Shown: piece by piece, positions 17,843 through 25,652 of the stretch | Position numbering within the stretch: the first letter of the stretch is position 1 | Layout: every line of letters begins with the position of its first letter | Source: an uncultured Pelagibacteraceae bacterium | GTDB lineage: Bacteria; Pseudomonadota; Alphaproteobacteria; Pelagibacterales; Pelagibacteraceae | Direction of reading: 5' to 3' | Length of the DNA: 64,000 nucleotides | Assembly: GCA_902599805.1 (NCBI GenBank) | Contig: CACKGP010000004.1 | Span: 23,542-87,541 of the forward strand | The notes under the pieces: model-generated | What the model saw: the letters and a program-made list of their open reading frames with translations, nothing else | The model's database searches: none | What the model was told of the DNA's origin: nothing | Made by a program: the position numbers and the translations under genes

Positions 17843-19165
17843 CTAAAATTTAGCTAATTCAGCGTTGATTTTATCAACTGCTTCATCTGCTGTAATTTGA
17901 TCATCAATAAATTCTCTTGTGATTCTATTTAAGAATTGTGCATTGATGATTTTAGATGCTCTAGAAAGTTCACCTTCTTTAACACCCCATCTGTTAGCAG
18001 TATCTAAACCTGCTACAATGTTATTAATAACATCACCAGAATAAAGTTCTGTTAAAGGTTTCTTTCTATCAACACCAACTGGAAGCTTACTCCAAGCTTT
18101 TGTAAACGCAGCTGGATCACTAGCATTTCCTCTTCTTACAGGAAATTTACCTTCTGGCGCGATAGATAATGTAGCTGTGTAACCTTCATCCATTGAGTAT
18201 TCGATGAATTTTTTAGCTTCATCAGTATCAGCATCAGCAGTAATACCAAAGTATCTAACATCAGCCCAAGCAGCACCTTTTTTATTATCTGGACCACTAA
18301 AGTTCGTGATGAAACCAGTTTTTGATGCAAGTTCCGGCGATGTTGGATCACTGTTTATTGTTGGAGGAGCAGAGTCTCTTAATCCTGCTAATTCGTCCAT
18401 AATAAATGGTGACCAAATAATCATTGGTGTTTTACCAGCGAAGTAAAGCTCTCTAGATTGTTTCCAGAATAATTCTCCTGGAGGGCTTGCCTTAGCAAGT
18501 TCCTTGTAAAACACTAGAGCATTTTTAAGTTCTTTACCTTGTTTCTTTGTTCCACCTTTTTTAACAAAATTAACTCCATTTGCTAAAAGTACATGTTCGA
18601 GTACTTGGCTCATAAAGTTTTCATCTGTTTTTGTGGCAGCAACAAATCCAAATCTGTCCGCATTTGATAAAGCTTTTACAGCTTTAGAAATGTTTTCATA
18701 ATTTGTTGGTGGTTGAAGATTAAATTCTTTGAATAAATCTTTTCTGTAAACAACCATCTGTGTCCAGCCATCAACTGGTACAGCAGCTATTTTTCCACCT
18801 TTTTTTGCCATGTTAAGTGCACCTGGAGCAAAAGTATCTTTGCCCAAAGATTTAACAACTGCGTTGTTAGCATTAACATCTAATATCCCAGCTTCTGCCC
18901 ACGGTAATACGTACTGAAGTGTATGATAGATCACATCAGGTAGATCACCTGCAGCTGCTGCAGCTGTAGCTCTTTTTCCAAGATCTTTTTCTTCAACAGG
19001 AATTACTTCTACGCTAATACCTGACTTGGCTTCAAAAGCTTTAGCCATTGCTTTTTGTTTTTCCATTCTAGCCGGCTGTACTTCAGTCGTCCAAAATGTA
19101 ATTCCGGCATAACTAGAGTTAGCCAAAAATGCAAAAGCAAATAAATAAATTAATATTTTTCTCAT
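17843..19165 (-). CDS. Carbohydrate ABC transporter substrate-binding protein (family 1)
   Basis: Periplasmic binding protein of 440 residues. A signal peptide (about 1-20, LIYLFAFAFLANSSYA) precedes GITFWTTEVQPARMEKQKAMAKAFEAKSG, the usual N terminus of family-1 sugar binders. Central VPVDGWTQMVVYRKDLFKEFNL and GKTPMIIWSPFIMDEL are typical. A strong Shine-Dalgarno (GGGGGAAT) precedes the ATG. It heads the minus-strand operon with two permeases and a glycosidase, and is divergent from its probable ATPase gene. The ligand is probably a glucoside or compatible-solute sugar but is not proven by sequence. Confidence 0.9.
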   Translation of the reverse strand: MRKILIYLFAFAFLANSSYAGITFWTTEVQPARMEKQKAMAKAFEAKSGISVEVIPVEEKDLGKRATAAAAAGDLPDVIYHTLQYVLPWAEAGILDVNANNAVVKSLGKDTFAPGALNMAKKGGKIAAVPVDGWTQMVVYRKDLFKEFNLQPPTNYENISKAVKALSNADRFGFVAATKTDENFMSQVLEHVLLANGVNFVKKGGTKKQGKELKNALVFYKELAKASPPGELFWKQSRELYFAGKTPMIIWSPFIMDELAGLRDSAPPTINSDPTSPELASKTGFITNFSGPDNKKGAAWADVRYFGITADADTDEAKKFIEYSMDEGYTATLSIAPEGKFPVRRGNASDPAAFTKAWSKLPVGVDRKKPLTELYSGDVINNIVAGLDTANRWGVKEGELSRASKIINAQFLNRITREFIDDQITADEAVDKINAELAKF

Positions 19166-19318
19166 TATTCCCCCTATAGAATTATTAATTTTCTCGAAAA
19201 CCTATCAAACTGAACAAGATATGGAACCCCTCAAAAAAGTTATAGAAGCATCCTAATTTTTGCATTACTTTAAAATACTTAAAAAATAATTCTTATTTAA
19301 ACTTGAAGTTGCATTTTT
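19166..19318. promoter_or_regulatory. Divergent promoter region, sugar binding protein / ATPase
   Basis: The 153-base spacer holds the start signals for the minus-strand binding-protein operon and the plus-strand ATPase gene. It includes a purine-rich Shine-Dalgarno on the minus strand at its left edge. I could not pick out a clear operator palindrome or an unambiguous -35/-10 pair in this A/T-rich stretch. Confidence 0.5.
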
Positions 19319-20377
19319 ATGAGTACAGTTGAATTAAAGGGTATAGAAAAAAGTTTTGGAACAAACAAAGTTATTAATAAATTTGATATTAAAATCGAAC
19401 ATGGTGAATTTATAGTTTTGGTTGGACCTTCTGGATGTGGAAAATCCACACTCTTGAGAATGATCTCAGGACTAGAGTCGGTTGATGTTGGAGAAATATT
19501 TTTAGATGAAAAGTTAATAAATAATTTAATTCCTTCTAAAAGAGAAATCGCAATGGTTTTTCAATCCTACGCTCTCTATCCGCATATGAATGTTTATGAG
19601 AACATGTCTTTCGGTTTAAAAACAGAAAAATTAGATAAAAAAGAGATAGATAAAAAGGTTTTAGCTGCAGCAAAAACTTTGCAGATAGAGGATCTTCTCG
19701 ATAGGAAGCCAAGACAGTTATCTGGAGGTCAAAGACAAAGGGTAGCAATTGGTAGAGCAATTACAAGAAACCCAAAACTTTTCCTGTTTGATGAACCTTT
19801 ATCAAACCTAGATGCAGCTTTAAGATCTGAAATGCGTGTGGAAATTTCAAAACTACATAAAAAGTTAAACACAAATATGATTTACGTAACTCATGACCAG
19901 GTAGAAGCTATGACTTTAGCCGATAAAATAGTTATTTTAAATAAAGGTATTATGGAACAGTATGGAACACCAGATGAAATTTATAATAACCCTAACAATA
20001 TTTTTGTAGCTGAATTTATAGGTTCACCTAAAATGAATATTTTAAAAATTCCTAAAGAAAAAATTAAAAATGGTAATACAATAAATATTTTTAATAATGA
20101 CACACAGTTTAATGGCTACAAATTTGTTGATGATATATATCTTGGAATAAGACCTGAACATATAATAGCTGACAATTCAGAAGAAATAAAAGTAAAAATA
20201 AAAGCCGATCTAATTGAAAATCTTGGTTTTGAAAAGATTATTTATACCTCAATAGATGGAAGTGAATTTAGAATTAAAACTTCAAAAAATATCGAAAATA
20301 ATATTTCACAAATTTCTTTTTCAAAAGACAACGTTTATTTTTTTGATAAAGAAAAAATAAGAATTAAAAAAAGTTAA
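19319..20377 (+). CDS. ugpC: Sugar ABC transporter ATP-binding protein (MalK/UgpC type)
   Basis: ATPase of 352 residues with Walker A GPSGCGKST (near residue 38), signature LSGGQRQR (near 135), Walker B LFLFDEPLSNLD, switch VTHDQVEAMTLAD and a C-terminal MalK-type OB-fold region (about 240-352, with LGIRPEHI). These mark the MalK/UgpC group that energises family-1 sugar importers. It is divergent from the binding-protein/permease operon and is the only such ATPase here, so it most likely serves that importer; it could also be shared. The symbol names the family, not a proven substrate. Confidence 0.88.
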   Translation: MSTVELKGIEKSFGTNKVINKFDIKIEHGEFIVLVGPSGCGKSTLLRMISGLESVDVGEIFLDEKLINNLIPSKREIAMVFQSYALYPHMNVYENMSFGLKTEKLDKKEIDKKVLAAAKTLQIEDLLDRKPRQLSGGQRQRVAIGRAITRNPKLFLFDEPLSNLDAALRSEMRVEISKLHKKLNTNMIYVTHDQVEAMTLADKIVILNKGIMEQYGTPDEIYNNPNNIFVAEFIGSPKMNILKIPKEKIKNGNTINIFNNDTQFNGYKFVDDIYLGIRPEHIIADNSEEIKVKIKADLIENLGFEKIIYTSIDGSEFRIKTSKNIENNISQISFSKDNVYFFDKEKIRIKKS

Positions 20378-20390
20378 TAAATATTTTAAT

Positions 20391-21404
20391 TTAAATACAC
20401 TTTTTTAGGGATGAGGATATATCTTTTATTAAATTAAAATAAAGATCTTTACCATTATCTAAATTTGCTCCAAGAGGATCCAAAACTCCAACTTTTACTT
20501 TTGTACCTTTCGCAATTGATTTTATAATGTCAGGATTAAATTGAGGCTCAGAAAATAAACATTTTACATTATCGTGTTCAATTATCTCTCTTATCTCTGA
20601 TATTTGTTTTGCTCCTGGTGCAACATCAGTATTTAATGTTAGAGCTCCTAAAGCGCTTACATTAAATTCTTTTTCAAAATACTGATAAGCATCATGAAAA
20701 ACTATAAAGCTAATATTTTTTTTCAGTTCTTTCTTTGTTGTATTAATTAATTTTTCAATATCTTTAACAGCCCTTTCAGAATTTTTTTTATATGTAGCGC
20801 TATTCTGCGGGTCGATAGCAATTAATTGTTTTGCAATTTCCTCGACCATAACTTCAGCATTATGCGGGTTCAACCAGATATGGGGATCAAACTCTCCATG
20901 ACCATGTCCATGATCATCATGTTTAACTTCTTTCTTATGCCCATGACCATGATCGTGACTTTTTTTCTTTTTATGTCCATGATCATCATGTTTATCTTTT
21001 TTCTTATGTCCGTGATCGTGTCCTTTATGATCTTCAAAAATATTTCTTTCTCTAAATTTAAGTTTGTTTATTCCCTTAATATCCATCATCTCAATTATTT
21101 TTGCTTTTTTACTGATTGATTTAAGTGGTTTCTCAAGAAAACTCTCAATATCTTCCCCAACCCAAAAAATTATATCAGCATTCTCAATATCCTTTGCATT
21201 ACTAGGTTTCATATTAAAATTATGAGGGGAATTAGATCCGTCTACTATTAACGATGGTTTTCCAATGCCATCCATTACATAGCTCACAAGTGAATGGATT
21301 GGTTTAATTGAAGCAACTACTTTTATATCAGCACTAAGATTTGAAAAAGTAAATAGCACCGCGGTAAAAAGAGATATAATGAATGTTGAGAATTTGTTGA
21401 TCAT
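20391..21404 (-). CDS. znuA: Zinc ABC transporter substrate-binding protein ZnuA
   Basis: Periplasmic zinc-binding protein. I start at ATG 21404 (MINKFSTF...), which gives a clean signal peptide; the 17 upstream residues in the ORF track would run through the Zur palindrome. After the signal, IKVVASIKPIHSLVSYVMDG and SPHNFNMKPSNAKDIENADIIFWVGEDIE match ZnuA, with metal-ligand histidines later in DPHIWLNPHNAEVM and FHDAYQYFEKEF. A histidine/lysine/aspartate-rich loop (about residues 118-170) is the usual ZnuA zinc-collecting loop. It is divergent from znuC-znuB-zur. Confidence 0.95.
   Translation of the reverse strand: MINKFSTFIISLFTAVLFTFSNLSADIKVVASIKPIHSLVSYVMDGIGKPSLIVDGSNSPHNFNMKPSNAKDIENADIIFWVGEDIESFLEKPLKSISKKAKIIEMMDIKGINKLKFRERNIFEDHKGHDHGHKKKDKHDDHGHKKKKSHDHGHGHKKEVKHDDHGHGHGEFDPHIWLNPHNAEVMVEEIAKQLIAIDPQNSATYKKNSERAVKDIEKLINTTKKELKKNISFIVFHDAYQYFEKEFNVSALGALTLNTDVAPGAKQISEIREIIEHDNVKCLFSEPQFNPDIIKSIAKGTKVKVGVLDPLGANLDNGKDLYFNLIKDISSSLKKCI
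20895..21035. repeat. Tandem duplication encoding the ZnuA histidine-rich loop
   Basis: Two imperfect copies of a 69-base unit start at 20905 and 20974, each beginning TGTCCATGATCATCATGTTTA. The 69-base period is 23 codons, so the reading frame is kept and the His-Asp-His-Gly/Lys loop is simply lengthened. Shorter CATGACCATG-type repeats surround them. Unit number may vary between strains. Confidence 0.8.
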
Positions 21405-21407
21405 AAT

Positions 21408-21436
21408 GTTATAATATAACAGTGTAATAATATAAC
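21408..21436. promoter_or_regulatory. Two Zur-box palindromes between znuA and znuC
   Basis: GTTATAATATAAC (21408-21420) is a perfect palindrome around one central base and equals the core of the Zur/Fur-family zinc operator GTTATAnTATAAC. A second copy, GTAATAATATAAC (21424-21436), has one arm mismatch and is centred 16 bases away. They lie 4 bases upstream of the znuA ATG and about 25 bases upstream of znuC, where bound Zur could block both promoters. The zur gene itself is the last of the divergent operon, giving autoregulation. Confidence 0.85.
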
Positions 21437-21460
21437 AAATATTGTAAGTCAACATTATAA

Positions 21461-22210
21461 ATGGAAAACTTAAAAAAAAATATTCTAGTAAAATTAGAAA
21501 AAGTTGGTGTAATTCAAAATAATAAATGGCTAGTAAAAGATGTCTCTTTACAAATTGAAAAAGGGAAAATAGTTACTTTAATTGGACCAAACGGATCAGG
21601 TAAAACAACAACTGCAAAAATTGCTTTAGGTATTCACAAAAACATTAAGGGATACGTTACAAAATTTACAGATAAAATTGGGTACGTACCACAAAAAATT
21701 TCTATTGATTGGACATTACCAATTAGAGTTACAGATTTTATGCAGCTAACACACAATCTTGAAAATAGCGAAATTGAAAATGCCTTAAGTTTGACAGGTG
21801 TAAAACATTTAATAAAAAACGATTTAAGAAACTTATCTGGTGGCGAATTTCAAAGAGTATTAATTGCAAGGGCAATATCAAAAAAACCAGATCTTTTAGT
21901 TTTAGATGAACCAGTACAGGGCGTAGATTTTAAGGGAGAGATAGCATTGTATGAATTAATTAAAACAATCTCTGAGAAATTAAATTGTGGAATACTATTA
22001 ATATCACATGATCTACATGTTGTTATGACCGCCACCGATTATGTCGTTTGTTTGAATGGTCATGTATGTTGTTCAGGTTCGCCCACAGCAGTAGCAAACA
22101 ATCAGGAATATCAAAAATTATTTGGTGATCGTGCATCTACTATTTTATCTGTTTATGAACATAGACACGACCACACACATTCACCAGATGGAACGGTAAA
22201 AAATAAATAA
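21461..22210 (+). CDS. znuC: Zinc ABC transporter ATP-binding protein ZnuC
   Basis: ATPase of the zinc importer, 249 residues. It has Walker A GPNGSGKTT, the Q-loop region GYVPQKISIDWTLPI (typical of the Mn/Zn subfamily), signature LSGGEFQR, Walker B LLVLDEPVQGVD and switch ISHDLHVVM. The C-terminal tail contains HRHDHTHSPDG, a histidine-rich end often seen in ZnuC. The znuB ATG is immediately after its stop, so the genes are co-transcribed under the Zur boxes upstream. Confidence 0.95.
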   Translation: MENLKKNILVKLEKVGVIQNNKWLVKDVSLQIEKGKIVTLIGPNGSGKTTTAKIALGIHKNIKGYVTKFTDKIGYVPQKISIDWTLPIRVTDFMQLTHNLENSEIENALSLTGVKHLIKNDLRNLSGGEFQRVLIARAISKKPDLLVLDEPVQGVDFKGEIALYELIKTISEKLNCGILLISHDLHVVMTATDYVVCLNGHVCCSGSPTAVANNQEYQKLFGDRASTILSVYEHRHDHTHSPDGTVKNK

Positions 22211-23014
22211 ATGTTTGATGATTTTTTTATAAGAGCATTGATTGCAGGTATCGGAATAGCCTTAGTAACAGGACCACTTGGTTGTTTTATAATTTGGAGA
22301 AGACTAGCTTTTTTTGGAGATACATTAGCTCATTCGGCTCTTTTAGGTGTTACATTAGCCTTTACTTTTGAAATAAGTATAGCACTTTCCGTCTTTATAA
22401 TTTCTTCTATAATTGCCCTTATTTTATTAAAACTTCAAAAAAATACAAAACTACCTGGAGACGCTCTCTTGGGACTTCTAGCTCACTCATCTTTAGCAGT
22501 CGGTTTGGTTGTCATAGGTTTTTTATCTTTTATTCGTTTTGATATAATGGGTTTTCTTTTTGGGGATATTCTTGCAGTAAGTACATCAGATCTTATAACT
22601 ATTTGGGTAGGCGGGGCTTTAATTTTATTTGTATTAAATAAAATATGGAAACCTCTTTTTGCCTCAACAGTTAATTACGATCTTGCTGAGGCTGAAGGTA
22701 TGAGTCCAGAAAAAGCAAATGCTATTTTTACAGTTTTGTTAGCTGCTATTATTGCAATCTCAATAAAAATGGTTGGTTTACTACTTATAACCGGAATGTT
22801 TATTATGCCAGCAGCTATGGCAAGGAATCTTTCCAATAACCCTAGGCAAATGGTTATTATTTCAATAATAGGTGGATTATTATCTGTGTTGATTGGATTA
22901 TTTTCTTCTTTAGAGTTTAATACAGCTTCAGGTCCATCAATTATTACTGCAGCATTATTTTTATTTATATTATCTTTGATTAAATTTAAAAAAAATTCTG
23001 AATTGAAACATTAA
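22211..23014 (+). CDS. znuB: Zinc ABC transporter permease ZnuB
   Basis: Membrane subunit of 267 residues in the ABC-3 family, with about eight hydrophobic helices. WRRLAFFGDTLAHSALLGVTLAF near residue 30, GFLFGDILAVS near 115 and EGMSPEKANAIF followed by KMVGLLLITGMFIMPAAMARNLS match ZnuB. It starts at the base after the znuC stop and is followed 22 bases later by zur. Confidence 0.95.
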   Translation: MFDDFFIRALIAGIGIALVTGPLGCFIIWRRLAFFGDTLAHSALLGVTLAFTFEISIALSVFIISSIIALILLKLQKNTKLPGDALLGLLAHSSLAVGLVVIGFLSFIRFDIMGFLFGDILAVSTSDLITIWVGGALILFVLNKIWKPLFASTVNYDLAEAEGMSPEKANAIFTVLLAAIIAISIKMVGLLLITGMFIMPAAMARNLSNNPRQMVIISIIGGLLSVLIGLFSSLEFNTASGPSIITAALFLFILSLIKFKKNSELKH

Positions 23015-23036
23015 TATGAAAGTGATAAAATAAAAA

Positions 23037-23441
23037 ATGCCTCAAAAACATGAATACCTTTCAAAAAATCAACAAATAGTTCTTAGTATAATTGAAAAAG
23101 CAAAAGGACCACTTAAAGCCTACTCAATACTTTACAATGTTCAGAAAAAAGGCATTAAAGCACCTTTGCAAGTTTATAGAGCTCTAGAAAAGCTTATTGA
23201 AATTGGAAAAATACACAAAATTGAAAGCAAGAACGCTTTTATTGCTTGTAAAAATTCTGATTGTGAAATTTCAAAAGCAACAGCATTTTCAATTTGCAAT
23301 AATTGTGAGCATGTTAAAGAAATTAAAAATACTAAACTTTCAAAATATTTGAGTAATTTCGAAGATAATTCTGGAATGAAATATAAGAAATATAATTTGG
23401 AATTTTTTGGTTTATGTAGAGATTGTAAATTAAAACAATAA
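23037..23441 (+). CDS. zur: Fur-family regulator, probably zinc-responsive Zur
   Basis: A 134-residue Fur-family repressor. Residues about 8-70 form the winged helix (KNQQIVLSIIEKAKGPLKAYSIL...VYRALEKLIEIGKIHKI). The C-terminal dimerisation domain has two CxxC pairs, ICNNCEHV and GLCRDCK, the structural zinc site. Its place as the third gene after znuC-znuB, downstream of palindromes matching the Zur consensus, favours Zur over Fur. It probably represses znuA and its own operon when zinc is sufficient. Confidence 0.9.
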   Translation: MPQKHEYLSKNQQIVLSIIEKAKGPLKAYSILYNVQKKGIKAPLQVYRALEKLIEIGKIHKIESKNAFIACKNSDCEISKATAFSICNNCEHVKEIKNTKLSKYLSNFEDNSGMKYKKYNLEFFGLCRDCKLKQ

Positions 23442-23535
23442 TTTCCCTCAAAAACCCTTATTTTACTTACATATAAGATTCACTTTTTAGTTGTGTTCCG
23501 GTTACATTAACTTTTTATACATGCTAGTTTTTTGC

Positions 23536-23553
23536 AATTATTAATTAATAATT
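23536..23553. promoter_or_regulatory. 18-bp A/T palindrome upstream of proX
   Basis: AATTATTAATTAATAATT is a perfect palindrome directly before the AAGGGGG Shine-Dalgarno of proX. It consists only of A and T, so chance formation is not negligible in this genome. It could be an operator or an RNA element affecting translation. The 123-base gap from zur presumably holds the proX promoter, but I cannot assign its boxes with confidence. Confidence 0.4.
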
Positions 23554-23564
23554 AAGGGGGAAAA

Positions 23565-24506
23565 ATGAGACTATTTAAGTTAATAGTTGCTCTGTTTACT
23601 TCAATCACTATCACAAACGCTGCTAATGCTGCGGAAGTTAAAATGGCAAAAGCAAATTGGGATACTGGTTATTTCCAAGCTGAAATATACAAACAAGCTT
23701 TGGAAGCAATGGGACACACAGTAACTGAACCTAAAGCTATCAAACCTTCAGTATTTTACGTAGCTGCAGCTGCGGGAGATCTAGACCTATGGGTTAATGG
23801 ATGGTTTGGAACTCACGATGGTTACATCAAAGAAGCCAAAGGAAAAGTTAAAACCGTTGGTTACGTGATGAAAAAAGGCGGATTGCAAGGCTATCTAGTT
23901 GATAAAAAATCAGCTGACAAGTATGGAATCAAAAGCGTAATGGATATTAAAGCAAACGCTAAAGCATGGGACTCTAATGGCGATGGTAAAGCAGACATGG
24001 TTGCTTGCCCTCCAGGTTGGGGTTGCGAAAAGCAAATTACAAAACATTTTGCTGAACTAGGCTTAGGTGATTTTATTAATCCAGTTAAGGCTGACTACTC
24101 TGCTTCAATGGCTGATGTAGTTGCTAAATACAAAAACGGAAAACCAGTATTATTTTATACATGGACTCCGAATTGGACTGTTGGTGCTTTAAAACTTGGA
24201 CAGGACGTTGTTTGGATAGAAGTTCCTTACAGCGGTACTAAAAAAGTTAGCGTAGATAATGCAACAAAATCTAAAATTAATATGGGTTTTGGTGCTGATG
24301 ACATCAGACCAGCTGCTAACGCAGATTTCTTAAAAGCAAATAAAGATATAGAGAAGATGCTTAAAAAAGCATCAATTCCTCTAGCTGATATTGCTGCTCA
24401 AAACATGAAAATGAATGCGGGCGAGAAAAGCGAAAGAGCAATTAAAAAGCATGCTGCTGAGTGGATTAAAGCTAACCAAAGTACTTTCAATAGTTGGATT
24501 AAATAG
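23565..24506 (+). CDS. proX: Glycine betaine/proline-type ABC substrate-binding protein
   Basis: Periplasmic binding protein of the OpuAC/ProX family, 313 residues. The signal peptide (about 1-22, ending NAANAAE) precedes VKMAKANWDTGYFQAEIYKQALEAMGHTV. The ligand-binding region includes DLDLWVNGWFGTHDGYI, PPGWGCEKQI and PVLFYTWTPNWTVG, where aromatic residues usually cage quaternary amines. A strong Shine-Dalgarno (AAGGGGG) precedes the ATG. The neighbouring permease supports uptake of betaine-type osmolytes; the exact ligand (glycine betaine, proline betaine, DMSP and so on) is open. Confidence 0.9.
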   Translation: MRLFKLIVALFTSITITNAANAAEVKMAKANWDTGYFQAEIYKQALEAMGHTVTEPKAIKPSVFYVAAAAGDLDLWVNGWFGTHDGYIKEAKGKVKTVGYVMKKGGLQGYLVDKKSADKYGIKSVMDIKANAKAWDSNGDGKADMVACPPGWGCEKQITKHFAELGLGDFINPVKADYSASMADVVAKYKNGKPVLFYTWTPNWTVGALKLGQDVVWIEVPYSGTKKVSVDNATKSKINMGFGADDIRPAANADFLKANKDIEKMLKKASIPLADIAAQNMKMNAGEKSERAIKKHAAEWIKANQSTFNSWIK

Positions 24507-24524
24507 GTTGCAATCATAAGTTCA

Positions 24525-25391
24525 GTGAACTTAAAACTTGCACCTTCTGACTACGAAATCTACATTCCAATAGCAGAATGGATTGAAAGAAATATTAAAG
24601 AGTGGCTGTTTACACAACGGCCGCTCTTTAAGAAGTTAGCCGCACCCATTGATGCTACTCTCGAAGGATTAGATACTCTATTTAATTGGATACCATTTCC
24701 AATTGTCGTTTTAATATTTATTTTTTTTGCATGGAAAACAAACGGGGTAAAATTTGCTTTTTTTGCAGCCGTAAGCTTAATCGCTATTGATTTAGTTGAT
24801 CTATGGAAAGAAACCATGACAACTCTTGCTATGATTTTTACCGCGGTTATCTTTTGTATGATTATTGGAATACCGTTAGGTATTGCAGCATCAAGAAGTA
24901 GAATTTTTGAAATAATTTTAAGACCAATACTAGATATAATGCAAACCATACCCAGTTTTGTTTACCTTATACCCGTTGTAATGCTATTTGGTGTTGGTTT
25001 AACACCTGGAGTAGTAGCAACAATTATTTTTGCATTACCACCGGTAATCAGACTTACAAATCTTGGAATTAGACAAGTGGGTAAAGGATTCAAAGAGGCT
25101 GGTGCCAGTTTAGGATTATCAAAATTTAAGATTTTACACAGAATTGAATTACCACTTGCATTAAAAACAATTATGGCAGGAGTAAACCAAACTTTAATGT
25201 TAGCTTTATCAATGGTTGTGATAGCGGCATTAATTGGTGCCGGTGGCCTCGGTTTAACTGTTTATGTTGCACTTGGAAGATTAGATATTGGTGCGGCAGT
25301 AATTGGTGGCACTGGAATTGTAATATTAGCTATCGTATTAGATCGAATTACTCAAAAAATAGTACCTCAGGACAATATTAAAACTAGGTAA
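24525..25391 (+). CDS. proW: Glycine betaine/proline-type ABC permease
   Basis: Membrane subunit of 288 residues starting with GTG. It has a polar N-terminal region (about 1-55), typical of ProW, followed by about six helices. The EAA-type loop is GFKEAGASLGLSKFKILHRIELPLALKTIMAGVNQTLMLALSMVVIAALIGAGGLG, a hallmark of OpuAB/ProW. It lies 18 bases after proX. No ATPase gene (proV) follows: the next gene is on the opposite strand and overlaps the stop by 8 bases, so the ATPase must be encoded elsewhere. Confidence 0.92.
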   Translation: MNLKLAPSDYEIYIPIAEWIERNIKEWLFTQRPLFKKLAAPIDATLEGLDTLFNWIPFPIVVLIFIFFAWKTNGVKFAFFAAVSLIAIDLVDLWKETMTTLAMIFTAVIFCMIIGIPLGIAASRSRIFEIILRPILDIMQTIPSFVYLIPVVMLFGVGLTPGVVATIIFALPPVIRLTNLGIRQVGKGFKEAGASLGLSKFKILHRIELPLALKTIMAGVNQTLMLALSMVVIAALIGAGGLGLTVYVALGRLDIGAAVIGGTGIVILAIVLDRITQKIVPQDNIKTR

Positions 25392-25572
25392 ATATTATTG
25401 ATCCAATAACAAAAATCACTATGGCAGTTAAGACAAAAAATATTAACCACCAATACGTCATAACTTTAAGTGAGGGTTTGGTGAATTTACCTTTTTTATA
25501 TGTCCAAGGCATAAAAGTATACGTGAGTAAAGTTACAAGAATAAAAAAAAGTAAAATATTTGTTAATAGCAT
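25384..25572 (-). CDS. Small two-helix membrane protein, unknown function
   Basis: A 62-residue ORF not recognised from any family. It contains a hydrophobic N-terminal helix (about 3-20), a short basic loop WTYKKGKFTKPSLKV, and a second hydrophobic helix (about 38-60). Its TAG stop overlaps the end of proW tail to tail (CTAGGTAA). The gap it fills and its clear membrane-protein composition suggest a real gene. Short hydrophobic ORFs do arise by chance in A/T-rich DNA, so confidence is moderate. Confidence 0.55.
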   Translation of the reverse strand: MLLTNILLFFILVTLLTYTFMPWTYKKGKFTKPSLKVMTYWWLIFFVLTAIVIFVIGSIIFT

Positions 25573-25652
25573 ATGAGATCTTTAATGTTTAAAGAAGATA
25601 TGTCAATTGTACATTTGCAGTTATATCTGTTAACAAAAACACTAATATAACA

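Noticed and set aside
18136-18446. ORFs on both strands within the sugar binding-protein gene
   Set aside because: They are shadows of a well-supported gene with a signal peptide and no independent start signals.
20366-20407. Possible bidirectional terminator AAAAAAGT...ACTTTTTT between ugpC and znuA
   Set aside because: The paired segments are almost all A/T with a long A/T loop and no G/C core. It is not distinguishable from background.
20826-21119. Plus-strand ORF with many Met/Ile/Phe residues over znuA
   Set aside because: It is the antisense shadow of the histidine-rich repeat in znuA. Its odd composition follows from CATGATCATC repeats.
21405-21455. N-terminal extension of ZnuA in the ORF track (MLTYNICYIITLLYYN)
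   Set aside because: It would translate through the Zur-like palindromes and precedes a good signal peptide starting at ATG 21404. It is probably non-coding regulatory DNA.
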